A stretch of 64,000 nt of DNA from Agaricicola taiwanensis (GCF_014635245.1 NZ_BMCP01000002.1:62001-126000), one strand, 5' to 3'; positions 1 through 8,908 are shown, counted from the first letter of the stretch. The notes: generated by a model from the letters alone, not told the origin. Translations and numbers: made by a program.

Positions 1-273
1 TTCCTGGGCGATCGCGTTGCCTTCCTGCAGGACGGCATGATGGTGACCGTGGAAAGCCACGAAGAGACGCCAATCGGCGTGAAGCTTCCGGACTACGTGA
101 CGCTCGAGATCACTGAAGCTGATCCCGTGGTGAAGGGGCAGACGGCGGCCTCCTCGTACAAGCCGGCTAAGCTCGAGAACGGTCTGCGCGTCCTGGTGCC
201 GCCCTTCATCGCAACCGGCGAGCGCATCGTCGTCGACACCAACGAAGTAACCTACGTCCGCCGCGCCGACTGA
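1..273 (+). CDS. efp: Elongation factor P, C-terminal part (cut by window edge)
   Basis: The frame enters from the left edge without a start codon, so only the last 90 residues are visible. They cover the two C-terminal OB-fold domains of [18 protein letters not shown], then [16 protein letters not shown], and the family ending [17 protein letters not shown] binds between the P and E sites of the ribosome and relieves stalling at polyproline. The N-terminal domain carrying the modified lysine lies outside the window. suhB follows 68 bp downstream in the same direction, a common pairing in Rhizobiales. Confidence 0.95.
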   Translation, partial: FLGDRVAFLQDGMMVTVESHEETPIGVKLPDYVTLEITEADPVVKGQTAASSYKPAKLENGLRVLVPPFIATGERIVVDTNEVTYVRRAD

Positions 274-341
274 TCGGCGCCGAAGCCTTGCGCGTGTGCC
301 TTTCCCGGCCGCGCTTTGCGGCTTGAGTGTAAGGAAAATCC

Positions 342-1130
342 ATGCCCCGTTCCGCTCTGATGACCGTGATGGCCCGCGCCGTGCTCGCCGCGGGCAAGGG
401 CATGCGCCGCGACTTCAACGAGGTCGAACAGCTGCAGGTCTCGATCAAGGGGCCGGCTGATTTCGTTTCCGCAGCCGACCGCCGTGCGGAGGAGACCATC
501 CGCCGTGAGCTTGAAAAGGCGCGGCCCGGATATGGCTTCCTGATGGAAGAGGCCGGTGAGATCCCAGGCACGGACGCAGAGCACCGCTGGATCGTGGATC
601 CGCTCGATGGAACCACCAATTTCCTGCACGGCATGCCGCATTTCGCCATCTCGGTGGCATTGGAGCGGGCCGGCAACATCGTCGCCGGGATCATCTATAA
701 TCCCGCTACCGACGAGCTCTACACAGCCGAGCGCGGGCAGGGTGCCTATTTCAATGACCGCCGCATCCGGGTGGCGGCACGTCAGAAGCTGCGTGAGTCG
801 GTGATCGCCTGCGGCATCCCCTTCATGGGGCATGGCGAGCATGACACGTTCCGGGCGGAGCTTGCCAAGGTGCAGGCGCAGGTGGCGGGCGTGCGTCGCT
901 TCGGATCCGCGGCGCTCGATCTCGCCTGGGTCGCCTCCGGCCGCTTCGATGGCTATTGGGAACGGCATCTGCAAGCCTGGGACATTGCGGCCGGACTGCT
1001 TCTGGTGAAAGAAGCCGGCGGCTATGTCAGCGACGCCTGGGGCGGACAGAAAATGCTGGAGACCGGCACGGTCGTGGCGGGCAACGAGACGATCCAGCGT
1101 GACCTGCTGCGTCTGGTGGGCAAGGTCTGA
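342..1130 (+). CDS. suhB: Inositol-1-monophosphatase family protein
   Basis: A protein of 262 residues, normal length for the Mg2+-dependent inositol monophosphatase/SuhB family. Both family signatures are present: WIVDPLDGTTNF (metal-binding Asp86 and Asp89, with Glu69/Glu70 upstream in LMEEAG) and the C-terminal WDIAAGLLLVKEAGG with Asp214. The family hydrolyses inositol phosphates; in enterobacteria SuhB also joins the rRNA antitermination complex. It follows efp and is convergent with ruvC across an inverted repeat. The substrate in this organism is inferred from family only. Confidence 0.93.
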   Translation: MPRSALMTVMARAVLAAGKGMRRDFNEVEQLQVSIKGPADFVSAADRRAEETIRRELEKARPGYGFLMEEAGEIPGTDAEHRWIVDPLDGTTNFLHGMPHFAISVALERAGNIVAGIIYNPATDELYTAERGQGAYFNDRRIRVAARQKLRESVIACGIPFMGHGEHDTFRAELAKVQAQVAGVRRFGSAALDLAWVASGRFDGYWERHLQAWDIAAGLLLVKEAGGYVSDAWGGQKMLETGTVVAGNETIQRDLLRLVGKV

Positions 1131-1178
1131 TCGGGCGACGTGTGGCTGCCGCAGCAACGAGCGGCTTAATTTCTGAAA

Positions 1179-1323
1179 GGGAAGGAATTCGTGGATACCC
1201 GGGCCAAGCCCGGGCATGACGACGATTGCGCTTCCCATACCCAACCAAACATTGCCGAAATCCACCGACGCTTGCCGCAACCGTCATGCCCGCCCTTGGG
1301 GCGGTATCCACGAGTTCCTTCTT
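1179..1323. repeat. Pair of inverted intergenic palindromic repeats
   Basis: Two copies of a roughly 45-bp element lie head to head, at 1179-1229 and 1275-1323. The second copy reverse-complemented closely matches the first: both share GGAA-TCGTGGATACC, a GC palindrome, and GGGCATGACG. The first contains CCCGGG-CCAA-CCCGGG-like symmetry. Together they could form a long cruciform or an RNA hairpin between convergent suhB and ruvC. Similar GTCATGCCCGGGC...ATCCACG palindromes are widespread intergenic repeats in Rhizobiales; that comparison is from memory. A degenerate relative is at 11239-11275. Confidence 0.75.
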
Positions 1324-1346
1324 GGCCTGCCTTGCGGCCATAGGAC

Positions 1347-1862
1347 TTACCGCATCGCCGCCAGAGCCCGCACTGTGCGGTGGTGGGCGTGGGTGATGGC
1401 AACGGCCAGCGCATCCGCGGCATCTGCGCTCGTGGTGCTGGCGGCGGGCAGCAGCACGCGGATCATGGCCTGGATCTGGCCCTTGTCGGCATGGCCGCTG
1501 CCGACCACCGACTTCTTGACCAGATTGGCCGCATATTCCCCCACCGGCAGTCCGGCGCGCGCAGGCGCGAGAAGCCCTATGCCGCGTGCCTGGCCGAGTT
1601 TCAGCGTCGAGGCAGGATTGGTGTTGACGAAGGTCTCCTCCACCGCTGCCTCGTCAGGACGATGGGCCACGATCACACTGGCGATGCCGTCGTAGAGCGC
1701 GGACAGGCGTTCGGCCAGGCTCAGCTTGTCATTGGACAGGATGACGCCGCAGGCCACATAGGACAGCCGCGAACCCGCGCTGTCGATCACGCCCCAGCCG
1801 GTGCGCCTGAGGCCGGGATCGATACCGAGGATGCGGATCGTATGCTGCTGCATTGCTGACAT
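1347..1862 (-). CDS. ruvC: Crossover junction endodeoxyribonuclease RuvC
   Basis: A 171-residue RuvC. The RNase H-like catalytic acids are visible: Asp15 in [13 protein letters not shown], Glu75 in AAVEETFVN, and Asp147/Asp150 in [14 protein letters not shown]. RuvC resolves Holliday junctions that RuvAB branch-migrates. The chosen ATG at 1862 gives a slightly longer N terminus; the in-frame ATG at 1853 is an alternative. Unlike the usual yebC-ruvC-ruvA-ruvB order, ruvC here is about 11.7 kb from ruvAB and points the opposite way. Confidence 0.96.
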   Translation of the reverse strand: MSAMQQHTIRILGIDPGLRRTGWGVIDSAGSRLSYVACGVILSNDKLSLAERLSALYDGIASVIVAHRPDEAAVEETFVNTNPASTLKLGQARGIGLLAPARAGLPVGEYAANLVKKSVVGSGHADKGQIQAMIRVLLPAASTTSADAADALAVAITHAHHRTVRALAAMR

Positions 1863-1927
1863 CCAACAATAAGTCAGAAACCGTGACCGTTTACGCGATG
1901 GTCAAACTTCCGTGCCACATTCCGGCC

Positions 1928-2236
1928 ATGATTAATCGCCGCAAACATCCCCGCAGGGACATCAGACTTGATGCCATAGTAACCTGTCGCCTTACGGGCG
2001 ATAGCTTTCCTTGCGCCATCCTGGACATTTCCCACTCTGGCGCGCGCTTCGCATTCGCCGATGCCGACAGGGTGCCGACGCATTTCACGGTGATGATGCC
2101 GGGCGGCGTGATGCGATGCTGCTCGGTGGTGCGCCGGCGCGGTCCCTATGCCAGCGCGCGCTTCGTAGCGGCTGATGTGATATCCAATCTTGCTGCCCTC
2201 GGCGGGCCGGTCGAGGAAGACCGAGCCCCGCTCTAG
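1928..2236 (+). CDS. PilZ domain protein
   Basis: About 102 residues from the ATG at 1928; an in-frame ATG at 1898 would add ten less typical residues. The sequence has the PilZ c-di-GMP-binding signature: an Arg-rich start (NRRKHPRRDIR) followed by LDISHSGARF, matching the RxxxR and D/NxSxxG elements. Single-domain PilZ proteins act as c-di-GMP receptors for motility, adhesion or polysaccharide output. It is divergent from ruvC, with about 65 bp between starts, and lies back to back with the end of the MarR gene. The target process is unknown. Confidence 0.8.
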   Translation: MINRRKHPRRDIRLDAIVTCRLTGDSFPCAILDISHSGARFAFADADRVPTHFTVMMPGGVMRCCSVVRRRGPYASARFVAADVISNLAALGGPVEEDRAPL

Positions 2237-2240
2237 GCTT

Positions 2241-2726
2241 TCAGCGGGTGGTCTGGTCAGTTTCCCTTCGGAGGTCGGGTGGCGCTTCCACGCCGGCGAT
2301 CCGATCGAGATTTGCGATCAGGCGCGTCAACAGGGCAACGAGTTGCCCGACCTCCTCGTCGGTGAAGTCGCACAGTACCTCATGATTGCCCTGGAGCAGG
2401 GTAGCAACCGCGTCCGGCAGGCGCGCTTCGGCGGATCCTGTCAATGTGATGCGGCTGCTGCGCCGATCGTTCGGATCGGGTGTGCGTTCAATCAGCCCGT
2501 CCCGCTCCATACGGGCGAGCATCTGCGCCATCGGCGGCTGTTCGGTCCTGGCGAAGCGGGCGAGATCACGTTGCGTGCTTGCCCTGCCATCCCTTAGCGC
2601 GACCAGCACTGGCAAATGTCCAACGCCGAAGCCAAGGGGCTTGAGCCGCGCTTCGCTGAGGCGGGCGAACCCGCGCGCCGCGAGACTGATCAGGTGCCCG
2701 GGCGTCGAGAGCACATCAGGATTCAT
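2241..2726 (-). CDS. MarR family transcriptional regulator
   Basis: A 161-residue MarR-type winged-helix protein. The recognition region is ASTQRDLARFARTEQPPMAQ, and the wing region follows with ERTPDPNDRRSSRITLT, the classic DxRxxxxxLT motif. MarR proteins are usually dimeric repressors released by small phenolic or other ligands. The gene is divergent from the SnoaL-like gene at 2802, with 75 bp between starts. That gap holds a perfect 14-bp palindrome at 2744-2757, a likely operator. Regulation of both genes is inferred from this arrangement. Confidence 0.9.
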   Translation of the reverse strand: MNPDVLSTPGHLISLAARGFARLSEARLKPLGFGVGHLPVLVALRDGRASTQRDLARFARTEQPPMAQMLARMERDGLIERTPDPNDRRSSRITLTGSAEARLPDAVATLLQGNHEVLCDFTDEEVGQLVALLTRLIANLDRIAGVEAPPDLRRETDQTTR

Positions 2727-2743
2727 CGCACCTCACCGAGGCC

Positions 2744-2757
2744 CACGTATATACGTG
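2744..2757. promoter_or_regulatory. Perfect 14-bp palindrome, candidate MarR operator
   Basis: The sequence CACGTATATACGTG is its own reverse complement. It lies in the 75-bp gap between the divergent MarR (start 2726) and SnoaL-like (start 2802) genes, 18 bp from the MarR start codon. Length and symmetry suit a MarR dimer site. Assignment to this regulator is an inference. Confidence 0.6.
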
Positions 2758-2801
2758 CATATGTATTTGGCGCAACATTCGCAACGTGCAGGAGCGGACC
2801 G

Positions 2802-3176
2802 GTGGACGATGACGTCAAAACCCTTGAACGCATCTACAATCGCTTCAACGCGCGGGACATAGACGGCGTGCTGACGGCGCTCACCGATGACGTCGTCTGG
2901 GCCAACGGGATGGACGGTGGCCACATCCATGGCTGCGAGGCCGTTCGCGAATACTGGACGCGCCAGTGGACCATCGTCAGTCCGCACGTCGAGCCCGTAG
3001 GCTTTCATCGGACTGATGATGGCGCGATCATCGCAGAAGTCCGGCAGTCCGTGCGCGATCTCGAAGGCAAGCCGCTCCAGGGACAGACGCACGGGCTCAA
3101 GGACAAGACGGTCGGACACGTCTTCCGTCTTCGAGAGGGCAAGGTGGCCCGTTTCGACATCCAGGATGCCGCCTGA
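2802..3176 (+). CDS. SnoaL-like / NTF2-fold protein
   Basis: A 124-residue protein from a GTG start at 2802, preceded by a good Shine-Dalgarno (AGGAGCGG) about 5 bases upstream; the longer open frame upstream has no coding character. The sequence resembles the SnoaL-like ketosteroid-isomerase fold: TLERIYNRFNARDIDGVLTA, then DDVVWANG, EAVREYWTRQW, and a beta-rich C terminus ending FDIQDAA. Such proteins are small isomerase, hydrolase or ligand-binding folds of varied function. Substrate unknown. Probably controlled by the divergent MarR gene. Confidence 0.8.
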   Translation: MDDDVKTLERIYNRFNARDIDGVLTALTDDVVWANGMDGGHIHGCEAVREYWTRQWTIVSPHVEPVGFHRTDDGAIIAEVRQSVRDLEGKPLQGQTHGLKDKTVGHVFRLREGKVARFDIQDAA

Positions 3177-3190
3177 GGCGTGCTGACGGA

Positions 3191-3937
3191 TCAGACCGTC
3201 AGCTTTGCCATGACATCGTCGGAGACTTCAAAGTTCGAGAAGACGTTCTGCACGTCATCGTCGTCCTCGAGCGCGTCCATCAGCTTGAGCATGGAAGCGG
3301 CCTTGTCCTCATCGAGCGCGGTGCGGGTCTGCGGCTTCCAGATGGCCTTGACGCTTTCCGGTTCGCCGAGGGCCTTAGTCAGGGCGTCCGAGACCTCGCC
3401 GAGACTCTCGAAGGCGCAGGTCACCACATGGCCTTCCTCGTCGCTGACCACGTCGTCCGCGCCGGCCTCGATGGCGGCCTCAAGAACCTTGTCGGCATCA
3501 CCCACCTTGGTAGGGAAGACGATCTCGCCGACGCGGTCGAACATGAAGCCGACAGAGCCTGTCTCGCCGAGCGCGCCGCCGGATTTGGTAAAATAAGAGC
3601 GCACGGCGGAAGCGGTACGGTTTCGATTGTCGGTGAGCGCCTCGACAATGACAGCGGCGCCGCCCGGGCCGTATCCTTCGTAGCGGATGGCCTCATAGTT
3701 CTCGGTATCGCCGCCTTCCGCTTTCTTGATGGCGCGCTCGATGTTCTCCTTGGGCATGGACTGGGCCTTGGCCGCCTGGATGGCAAGGCGGAGCCGCGGG
3801 TTCATGTCAGGATCGGCCATGCCCATCTTGGCAGCGACGGTGATTTCGCGGCCCAGCTTGGAGAACAGCTTGGCGCGCACCGCGTCCTGGCGTCCCTTGC
3901 GGTGCATGATGTTCTTGAATTGCGAATGTCCCGCCAT
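3191..3937 (-). CDS. yebC: YebC/PmpR family protein
   Basis: A 248-residue protein with the hallmark N terminus [19 protein letters not shown] and the acidic C-terminal domain of the YebC/TACO1 family. Members have been described as DNA-binding regulators and, more recently, as translation factors helping ribosomes through proline-rich stretches. yebC normally sits directly upstream of ruvC. Here the order and strand are kept, but the PilZ, MarR and SnoaL-like genes lie between them. Its stop lies 14 bp beyond that of the convergent SnoaL-like gene. Confidence 0.95.
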   Translation of the reverse strand: MAGHSQFKNIMHRKGRQDAVRAKLFSKLGREITVAAKMGMADPDMNPRLRLAIQAAKAQSMPKENIERAIKKAEGGDTENYEAIRYEGYGPGGAAVIVEALTDNRNRTASAVRSYFTKSGGALGETGSVGFMFDRVGEIVFPTKVGDADKVLEAAIEAGADDVVSDEEGHVVTCAFESLGEVSDALTKALGEPESVKAIWKPQTRTALDEDKAASMLKLMDALEDDDDVQNVFSNFEVSDDVMAKLTV

Positions 3938-4074
3938 GGGTCGATCCTTATCTCTGCCGTCATTCTAAGCGGCCAGCTTATAATTCGACGGCGGCGTGAA
4001 GAAAAGCATGGAACTTTCGCTCCGGCTCATGTGTAGATTTAGATTCAGGCGCGCATGGAAAGGAGTTGGCCGTC

Positions 4075-4320
4075 ATGCCGGACCCGAGTGAAGCTCTGAT
4101 CGTCGACCTTGTGAAATGGGTCGCCGAGAAGCCGCGACCTTATCAGGAGGTGATGGAAATCTGGCGCTCGTCCTGTCCCCGTCAGACCATATGGGAAGAT
4201 GCCGTGGACCAGGGGCTCGTCGCCTGCGAGACGCAGCTCAGCTCTCATGGCCCGCAGACCTGGGTCGCCGTCACGCCGAAGGGAGAGACCTTCCTGCGGG
4301 ATGGCATGATCGCGAACTAA
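4075..4320 (+). CDS. Small conserved-looking protein of unknown function
   Basis: An 81-residue frame from the ATG at 4075. A strong AAGGAG lies nine bases upstream and favours this ATG over the TTG at 4066. The sequence is well-ordered and soluble-looking (SEALIVDLVKWVAEKPRPY, then WEDAVDQGLVACE, ending WVAVTPKGETFLRDGMIAN), with spacing that suggests a small winged-helix fold. I do not recognise a family. It is convergent with the phosphoesterase gene; the stops are about 10 bp apart. Confidence 0.65.
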   Translation: MPDPSEALIVDLVKWVAEKPRPYQEVMEIWRSSCPRQTIWEDAVDQGLVACETQLSSHGPQTWVAVTPKGETFLRDGMIAN

Positions 4321-4329
4321 GGCTGGAGA

Positions 4330-5148
4330 TCACCAGAAGTCAGGCTGGGTCTCTGAAAGCCGTCCGCCGAGGCGCAGGGGCGCGACCTTGAGCGCCAGGC
4401 CGGTGGCGTCGTCGGTTTCAACCGCGAGGCCGCAGAGCGTGGCCGGGCCCTTCGCGGCCTCGAACCGTCCCGACGGGATCTTCGTCAGGAAACGCCGGAC
4501 CGGCTCGTCCTTTTCCATGCCGATGACGCTGTCGAAGTCGCCGGTCATGCCGACGTCGCTCTGATAGGCGGTGCCTCCCGACAGGACTTGATGATCGGCG
4601 GTCGGAATGTGGGTGTGCGTGCCGACGATGACGCTGGCGCGGCCGTCGAAGGCATGGCCGAAGGCCATCTTCTCGCTGGTCGCCTCGCCGTGGAAATCGA
4701 CCAGGATGGCGTCAGCCGCCTGGCCCAACGGGCAGGCGGCGAGTTCACGGTCCGCCAGCGCGAAGGGATCGTCCATGGCATCCATGAAAATCCGGCCCAT
4801 CAGGTTCATGATCAGGACGCGCTGGCCTTTTGCCGTTTCCACCATGGCGGCGCCGCGTCCGGGAGTGCCTGCGGGATAGTTTCCCGGCCGGATCAGATTC
4901 GGCGCGCGTTCGATGAAGACGAGCGCCTCGCGCTGATCGAAGGAATGATTGCCGAGCGTGATGGCGTCGGCGCCGGCTTCCACCAGCTCATTGTAGATGG
5001 TCTCGGTGATGCCGAAGCCGCCTGCGGCATTCTCGCCGTTGATGACGACCAGATCCAGCGCCCAGCGCCGCCGCAGTTCCGGCAGCGTCTCCGTCACGAT
5101 CCTGCGGCCGGAGCGGCCGACCACATCACCGATGAAGAGGATGCGCAT
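4330..5148 (-). CDS. TIGR00282 family metallophosphoesterase (YmdB-like)
   Basis: A protein of 272 residues from the ATG at 5148. The longer open frame upstream overlaps ygfA and lacks family similarity. Metal ligands of this calcineurin-like family are visible: Asp8 in FIGDVVGRSG, Glu39/Asn40 in NGENAAGG, Asn67-His68 in LGNHSFD, His153 in DFHGEATSEK, and His178/His180 in GTHTHIPTAD. Bacillus YmdB hydrolyses cyclic nucleotides (2',3'- or 3',5'-). The start abuts the stop of ygfA (2 bp), so the two are probably co-transcribed. Confidence 0.92.
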   Translation of the reverse strand: MRILFIGDVVGRSGRRIVTETLPELRRRWALDLVVINGENAAGGFGITETIYNELVEAGADAITLGNHSFDQREALVFIERAPNLIRPGNYPAGTPGRGAAMVETAKGQRVLIMNLMGRIFMDAMDDPFALADRELAACPLGQAADAILVDFHGEATSEKMAFGHAFDGRASVIVGTHTHIPTADHQVLSGGTAYQSDVGMTGDFDSVIGMEKDEPVRRFLTKIPSGRFEAAKGPATLCGLAVETDDATGLALKVAPLRLGGRLSETQPDFW

Positions 5149-5149
5149 G

Positions 5150-5734
5150 TTAGCCTCCTGGCCGGATGAGGCCACGTTCGGTGGCGATGGCATCGAGCGC
5201 GACGTCATGGGCTTCAACCGGCATGTTGTCTGCTTCCTGCAGGGCGAAGGCATAGCCAAGCGTCGCGACGCGATGCTTTACGGCAAGACGCTCCAGCGTG
5301 CGGTCATAAAAGCCGGCTCCCGAGCCGATGCGATGGCAGGCGCGGTCGAAGGCCAGCAGCGGCACCACGATCACGTCGGGCATCACGGGCGCGGAATCGG
5401 CGGTGGGTTCCATGATCCCCGCAAAGCCTGAGACGGTCGCGCCGCCCGGACGCCAGGCGCGAAAGGCAAGAGGCCTGTCACGCGCCACCACGGCGGGCAA
5501 GGCCAGCTGGATCCCGTGGGCCCACAGCCGTGCGGCCAGCGGGGCTGGATCGAGTTCGCCGCCACGGGCGGCATAAAGCGCGACGCAGTCGGGCGAGCGC
5601 TCCAGGATCCAGGGCTCGGCTTCGGCCGCGGCGCGTTCGGCAGCCTCCCGCGCTTCATTGGCGGGAACGGCGGCGCGCAGCTCGCGCTTTTCACGGCGCA
5701 GGGCGGCTTTTTCAGGGAAGGGAGAAACGGACAT
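5150..5734 (-). CDS. ygfA: 5-formyltetrahydrofolate cyclo-ligase
   Basis: A 194-residue protein of the 5-FCL family, which converts 5-formyl-THF to 5,10-methenyl-THF with ATP. The N-terminal Lys/Arg helix (KAALRREKRELR) and the phosphate-binding segment RIGSGAGFYDRTL, followed by DVALDAIATERGLI, are characteristic. The gene lies downstream of zapA with a structured gap between them. That zapA-6S RNA-ygfA order is conserved across proteobacteria. It is followed immediately by the TIGR00282 phosphoesterase. Confidence 0.93.
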   Translation of the reverse strand: MSVSPFPEKAALRREKRELRAAVPANEAREAAERAAAEAEPWILERSPDCVALYAARGGELDPAPLAARLWAHGIQLALPAVVARDRPLAFRAWRPGGATVSGFAGIMEPTADSAPVMPDVIVVPLLAFDRACHRIGSGAGFYDRTLERLAVKHRVATLGYAFALQEADNMPVEAHDVALDAIATERGLIRPGG

Positions 5735-5807
5735 GGGCTGACTTTAAGCCTTGGATCACATTCTGATTCAAGCGCCGCGGCCCAAGTATCTGACCGGCTG
5801 TCGAAAA

Positions 5808-5970
5808 AGAAGTGCGAAGCCACGATGGCCGTTGGAGATATCGATCCCGGGAAACCTACAACGTAGGTGGGCGCCGTATGGCCAAGCCCACGGGCAAGGC
5901 CGGGAACAGCTCCCTTTTGGATCGATAAGGCCCCGGGGATGCTGTCTCCTGACGCGCCCCGCAGCAACGC
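5808..5970 (-). ncRNA. ssrS: 6S RNA (SsrS) candidate
   Basis: The 240-bp gap between zapA and ygfA is the conserved location of 6S RNA, which mimics an open promoter and sequesters RNA polymerase. On the minus strand the fold looks right. Outer arms AUCGAUCC and GGAUCGAU (about 5917-5927 and 5840-5848) enclose a large interrupted region. There is a terminal stem GUGGGC/GCCCAC and a small side hairpin CCUACguuGUAGG on the 3' side of the bubble. A short stem followed by UUCUUUUU near 5808-5820 could be the 3' end. Boundaries are approximate; identity rests on synteny plus pairing. Confidence 0.65.
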
Positions 5971-5974
5971 ATCC

Positions 5975-6355
5975 CTAATCTAGGCCCGGCGTGGCCTCTG
6001 CGCCAGTGCTGTCTTGATTGCGGGTGCGCGCGTTGAGGTCGGACGCGATGCGCTCCAGCCGCCCGGCGACGCCATCGAGCGCGCGGGCGATCTGTTCCTC
6101 GTGCTCGGAAGAGGAGAGCAGTTGCACCTCGCGCTCGAGCGAGGCCACGCGGCGGCGTGTCTCGGCCAGTTCATCGGCCATGGTGATGGCAGCCATCACG
6201 GCGAGGCGCATGTCACCGATCTCGCCAAAGGCGCCGCGCAGCTCCTCGATCTTTTCATCAAGCATGCGGCCGAGCTCGCGCAGGTGCTCTTCCTGGCCGT
6301 CGTCGCAGGCCATCCTGTAGCTGCGCCCGGCGATGGTCACCGTTACCTGAGCCAT
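5975..6355 (-). CDS. zapA: Cell division protein ZapA
   Basis: A 126-residue ZapA. It has the small N-terminal globular part MAQVTVTIAGRSYRMACDDG and then the long helix HLRELGRMLDEKIEELR, with AVMAAITMADELAETRRRV and a coiled-coil tail. ZapA bundles FtsZ protofilaments at the Z-ring. It lies 10 bp downstream of the DUF4164 coiled-coil gene and upstream of the 6S RNA candidate, a conserved Rhizobiales arrangement. Confidence 0.93.
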   Translation of the reverse strand: MAQVTVTIAGRSYRMACDDGQEEHLRELGRMLDEKIEELRGAFGEIGDMRLAVMAAITMADELAETRRRVASLEREVQLLSSSEHEEQIARALDGVAGRLERIASDLNARTRNQDSTGAEATPGLD

Positions 6356-6365
6356 GGAACGTCCT

Positions 6366-6632
6366 TCACTCCGGGGCGTCCAGCATGTCGCGGATCGCGT
6401 CGGCGGATTGGCCGAGGCGGCGGGATACTTCCCGATTGGCTGCCTCCAGCCGCTGCGCGCGCGCGCTCATCGCATCCAGTTCTTCGGCGAGCTTTGCCCG
6501 GTCAGCCGCGAAGATGGCAAGCTCACTGTCCCGGTCGGAAGCATGGCGCACGCGCCCCGCCGCCGCCTCAATGGCGGAAATGGCAGCTTCCAGACGGCGG
6601 ATTGCAGCTCGCACGTTGGTCGAAGGCGCCAT
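6366..6632 (-). CDS. DUF4164 family coiled-coil protein
   Basis: An 88-residue, almost entirely helical protein rich in Ala, Glu and Arg (VRAAIRRLEAAISAIEAAAG, then LAEELDAMSARAQRLEAANR). It matches the DUF4164 type found directly upstream of zapA in Rhizobiales. The context suggests a partner of the division apparatus, perhaps a ZapB-like coiled coil, but no function is established. Its promoter region is shared with divergent tkt. Confidence 0.8.
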   Translation of the reverse strand: MAPSTNVRAAIRRLEAAISAIEAAAGRVRHASDRDSELAIFAADRAKLAEELDAMSARAQRLEAANREVSRRLGQSADAIRDMLDAPE

Positions 6633-6775
6633 CTAAGCCTTTCCGGTTGAGGTTTGGGTGCCGAGAATCAAACTTGCCAGATTCCCTAAAGGTTTGCGCG
6701 CGGAAGATTAGAGTCCACACGAAGCCTGCGTCAACGCGGCTCGGCCGAGGTAGTGTCTTCTGTCCCCACGGAACA

Positions 6776-6803
6776 TTGACTCGGCCCCCTCAAGTGCTAA
6801 TGG
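6776..6803 (+). promoter_or_regulatory. Candidate sigma-70-type promoter for tkt-gap-pgk
   Basis: TTGACT at 6776-6781 and TAATGG at 6798-6803 are separated by 16 bp, in the 284-bp gap between divergent DUF4164 and tkt. A start about 7 bp past the -10 would leave a leader of about 105 nt. The -35 is near consensus and the -10 moderate. No regulator site was recognised here. Confidence 0.4.
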
Positions 6804-6916
6804 TCCGCGCGCCAGCGCGAGCAAAGGCATAATGCCGCTCGCCGCATTCGGCGCATACAAGATGATCACGGCGCGCGCCGCAGTGCGGCGACCCGCAGGA
6901 AGGCCGCATTTTTCCC

Positions 6917-8908
6917 ATGACTGTGACGCGTGAAAAGCATGATCGTATGGCGAACGTCATCCGGGCTCTGGCCATGGATGCCGTCGAGGCCGCCAATTCC
7001 GGCCATCCCGGCCTGCCCATGGGGACCGCCGATGTGGCGACGGTGCTCTTCACCCGCTTCCTGAAGTTCGATCCGACCGATCCGACCTGGCCGAACCGTG
7101 ACCGCTTCGTGCTGTCGGCCGGCCATGGGTCCATGCTGATCTATTCGGTGCTGCACCTTCTGGGATCGGACGATCTGACCATCGACGAGCTGAAGCGTTT
7201 CCGCCAGCTCAACTCCAAGACGCCGGGCCATCCGGAAAACTTCATGACCCCGGGCGTGGAGACCACCACCGGCCCGCTGGGGCAGGGGCTTGGCAATGCC
7301 GTCGGCATGGCCTTGGCCGAGCGTATTCTCGCCGATCGCTTCCCCGGCATCATCGACCATCACACCTATGTGCTCGCCTCCGATGGCGACCTTATGGAAG
7401 GCATCAGCCAGGAGGCCATCGGCATTGCCGGTCACCTGAAGCTGAACAAGCTCATCGTGCTGTGGGACGACAACGGCATCTCCATCGATGGTCCGCTCAG
7501 CCTTTCCGACAGTGTGGATCAGATCATGCGGTTCCAGTCGGCGGGCTGGAACGCGCTGCGTGTCGACGGCCACGATCCGGAGGCCATCGCTGCGGCCATC
7601 GAGGAAGCAAAGCGTTCCGACAAGCCAACCATGATCGCCTGCAAGACCGTCATCGGGTTCGGCTCGCCGGCAAAGGCGGGCAAGTCCGCCGCCCATGGCT
7701 CGCCGCTGGGCGCGGCCGAAATCGCCGCCACGCGGCAGGCGCTGGGCTGGGAGTTCGAGCCTTTCGACATTCCCTCCGATGTGCGCGATGCCTGGCGGAT
7801 TGCCGGGCTGCAGTCAAAGAAGGCGCGCACCGCATGGGATGAGCGCTTTGCCGCGCTCGACGCCGAGACGCGTGCGGAATTCAATCGCCGTTTCGCGCGC
7901 GAGCTTCCCGCCCGCTTCACCGAGAACATGGTGAAGCTGAAGGAGAAGGTGGGCGCCGACGCCAAGCCTGTGGCGACCCGCAAGTCGGGCGAGACTGTTC
8001 TGGAGACGGTGGCCGAGCTCCTGCCGGAAATCGTGTCGGGCTCGGCAGACCTGACGGGCTCCAACAACACCCGCACCAAGACCATGAAGCCCATCACGTC
8101 GGACGATTTCTCCGGCAACTTCGTGCATTGGGGCATTCGCGAACACGCCATGGCGGCGGCCATGAACGGCATGGCCCTGCACGGCGGCATCCTGCCCGTG
8201 TCCGGCACCTTCCTGGTGTTCTCCGACTACTGCCGGCCGTCGATCCGCCTCGCGGCTCTCATGGGACTTCGCGTCGTCCATGTCATGACGCATGACTCCA
8301 TCGGCGTCGGCGAGGATGGCCCCACCCATCAGCCGGTTGAACATCTCGCTGCCCTCAGGGCCATTCCCAATGTGCTCGTGTTCCGTCCGGCCGACACGGT
8401 CGAGACAGCCGAATGCTGGGATGTCGCCGCGCGCCAGAGCCGTCCGTCGGTCTTCGCTCTGACGCGCCAGAACCTGCCGCTGGTTCGCACGGAAGGCGAG
8501 GAACGGAACCTTTCCGCCCGTGGCGCGTATGAGCTGCGCTCCGCTGACGGCGAGGCACGTGTTAGCCTGTTCGCCTCCGGCTCGGAGGTCGAGCTTGCCC
8601 TGGAGGCCCAGAAGGAGTTGGAACGTCGCGGCATCCCCACGCGGGTCGTTTCGGTGCCCTGCATGGATCTGTTTTTCGAGCAGTCGGCGGAATACCGTGC
8701 CGAAGTGATCGGACGGGCGCAGATCAAGATCGGCGTCGAAGCCGCGATCCGCATGGGCTGGGACAGCATCATCGGCCATGATGGCGACTTCGTCGGCATG
8801 ACTGGTTTCGGCGCCAGCGGCCCTTACAAGGAAGTGTATGAATTGTTTGGCATCACCAACAGCGCGATCGTCACGAAGGCCATGGCGCGGCTTGGAGGTA
8901 ATGCCTGA
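6917..8908 (+). CDS. tkt: Transketolase
   Basis: A full-length transketolase of 663 residues. It transfers two-carbon ketol units in the pentose phosphate pathway, using thiamine diphosphate. Visible signatures are SGHPGLPMG near the N terminus, [11 protein letters not shown], the ThDP/Mg-binding DGDLMEG at residues 156-162, and the central [19 protein letters not shown] and [23 protein letters not shown] motifs. gap and pgk follow in the same direction, forming a carbon-metabolism block typical of Rhizobiales. Confidence 0.97.
   Translation: MTVTREKHDRMANVIRALAMDAVEAANSGHPGLPMGTADVATVLFTRFLKFDPTDPTWPNRDRFVLSAGHGSMLIYSVLHLLGSDDLTIDELKRFRQLNSKTPGHPENFMTPGVETTTGPLGQGLGNAVGMALAERILADRFPGIIDHHTYVLASDGDLMEGISQEAIGIAGHLKLNKLIVLWDDNGISIDGPLSLSDSVDQIMRFQSAGWNALRVDGHDPEAIAAAIEEAKRSDKPTMIACKTVIGFGSPAKAGKSAAHGSPLGAAEIAATRQALGWEFEPFDIPSDVRDAWRIAGLQSKKARTAWDERFAALDAETRAEFNRRFARELPARFTENMVKLKEKVGADAKPVATRKSGETVLETVAELLPEIVSGSADLTGSNNTRTKTMKPITSDDFSGNFVHWGIREHAMAAAMNGMALHGGILPVSGTFLVFSDYCRPSIRLAALMGLRVVHVMTHDSIGVGEDGPTHQPVEHLAALRAIPNVLVFRPADTVETAECWDVAARQSRPSVFALTRQNLPLVRTEGEERNLSARGAYELRSADGEARVSLFASGSEVELALEAQKELERRGIPTRVVSVPCMDLFFEQSAEYRAEVIGRAQIKIGVEAAIRMGWDSIIGHDGDFVGMTGFGASGPYKEVYELFGITNSAIVTKAMARLGGNA

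Noticed and set aside
252..1280. 342-residue minus-strand frame over suhB
   Set aside because: It is a shadow of suhB, whose catalytic motifs are unambiguous on the plus strand.
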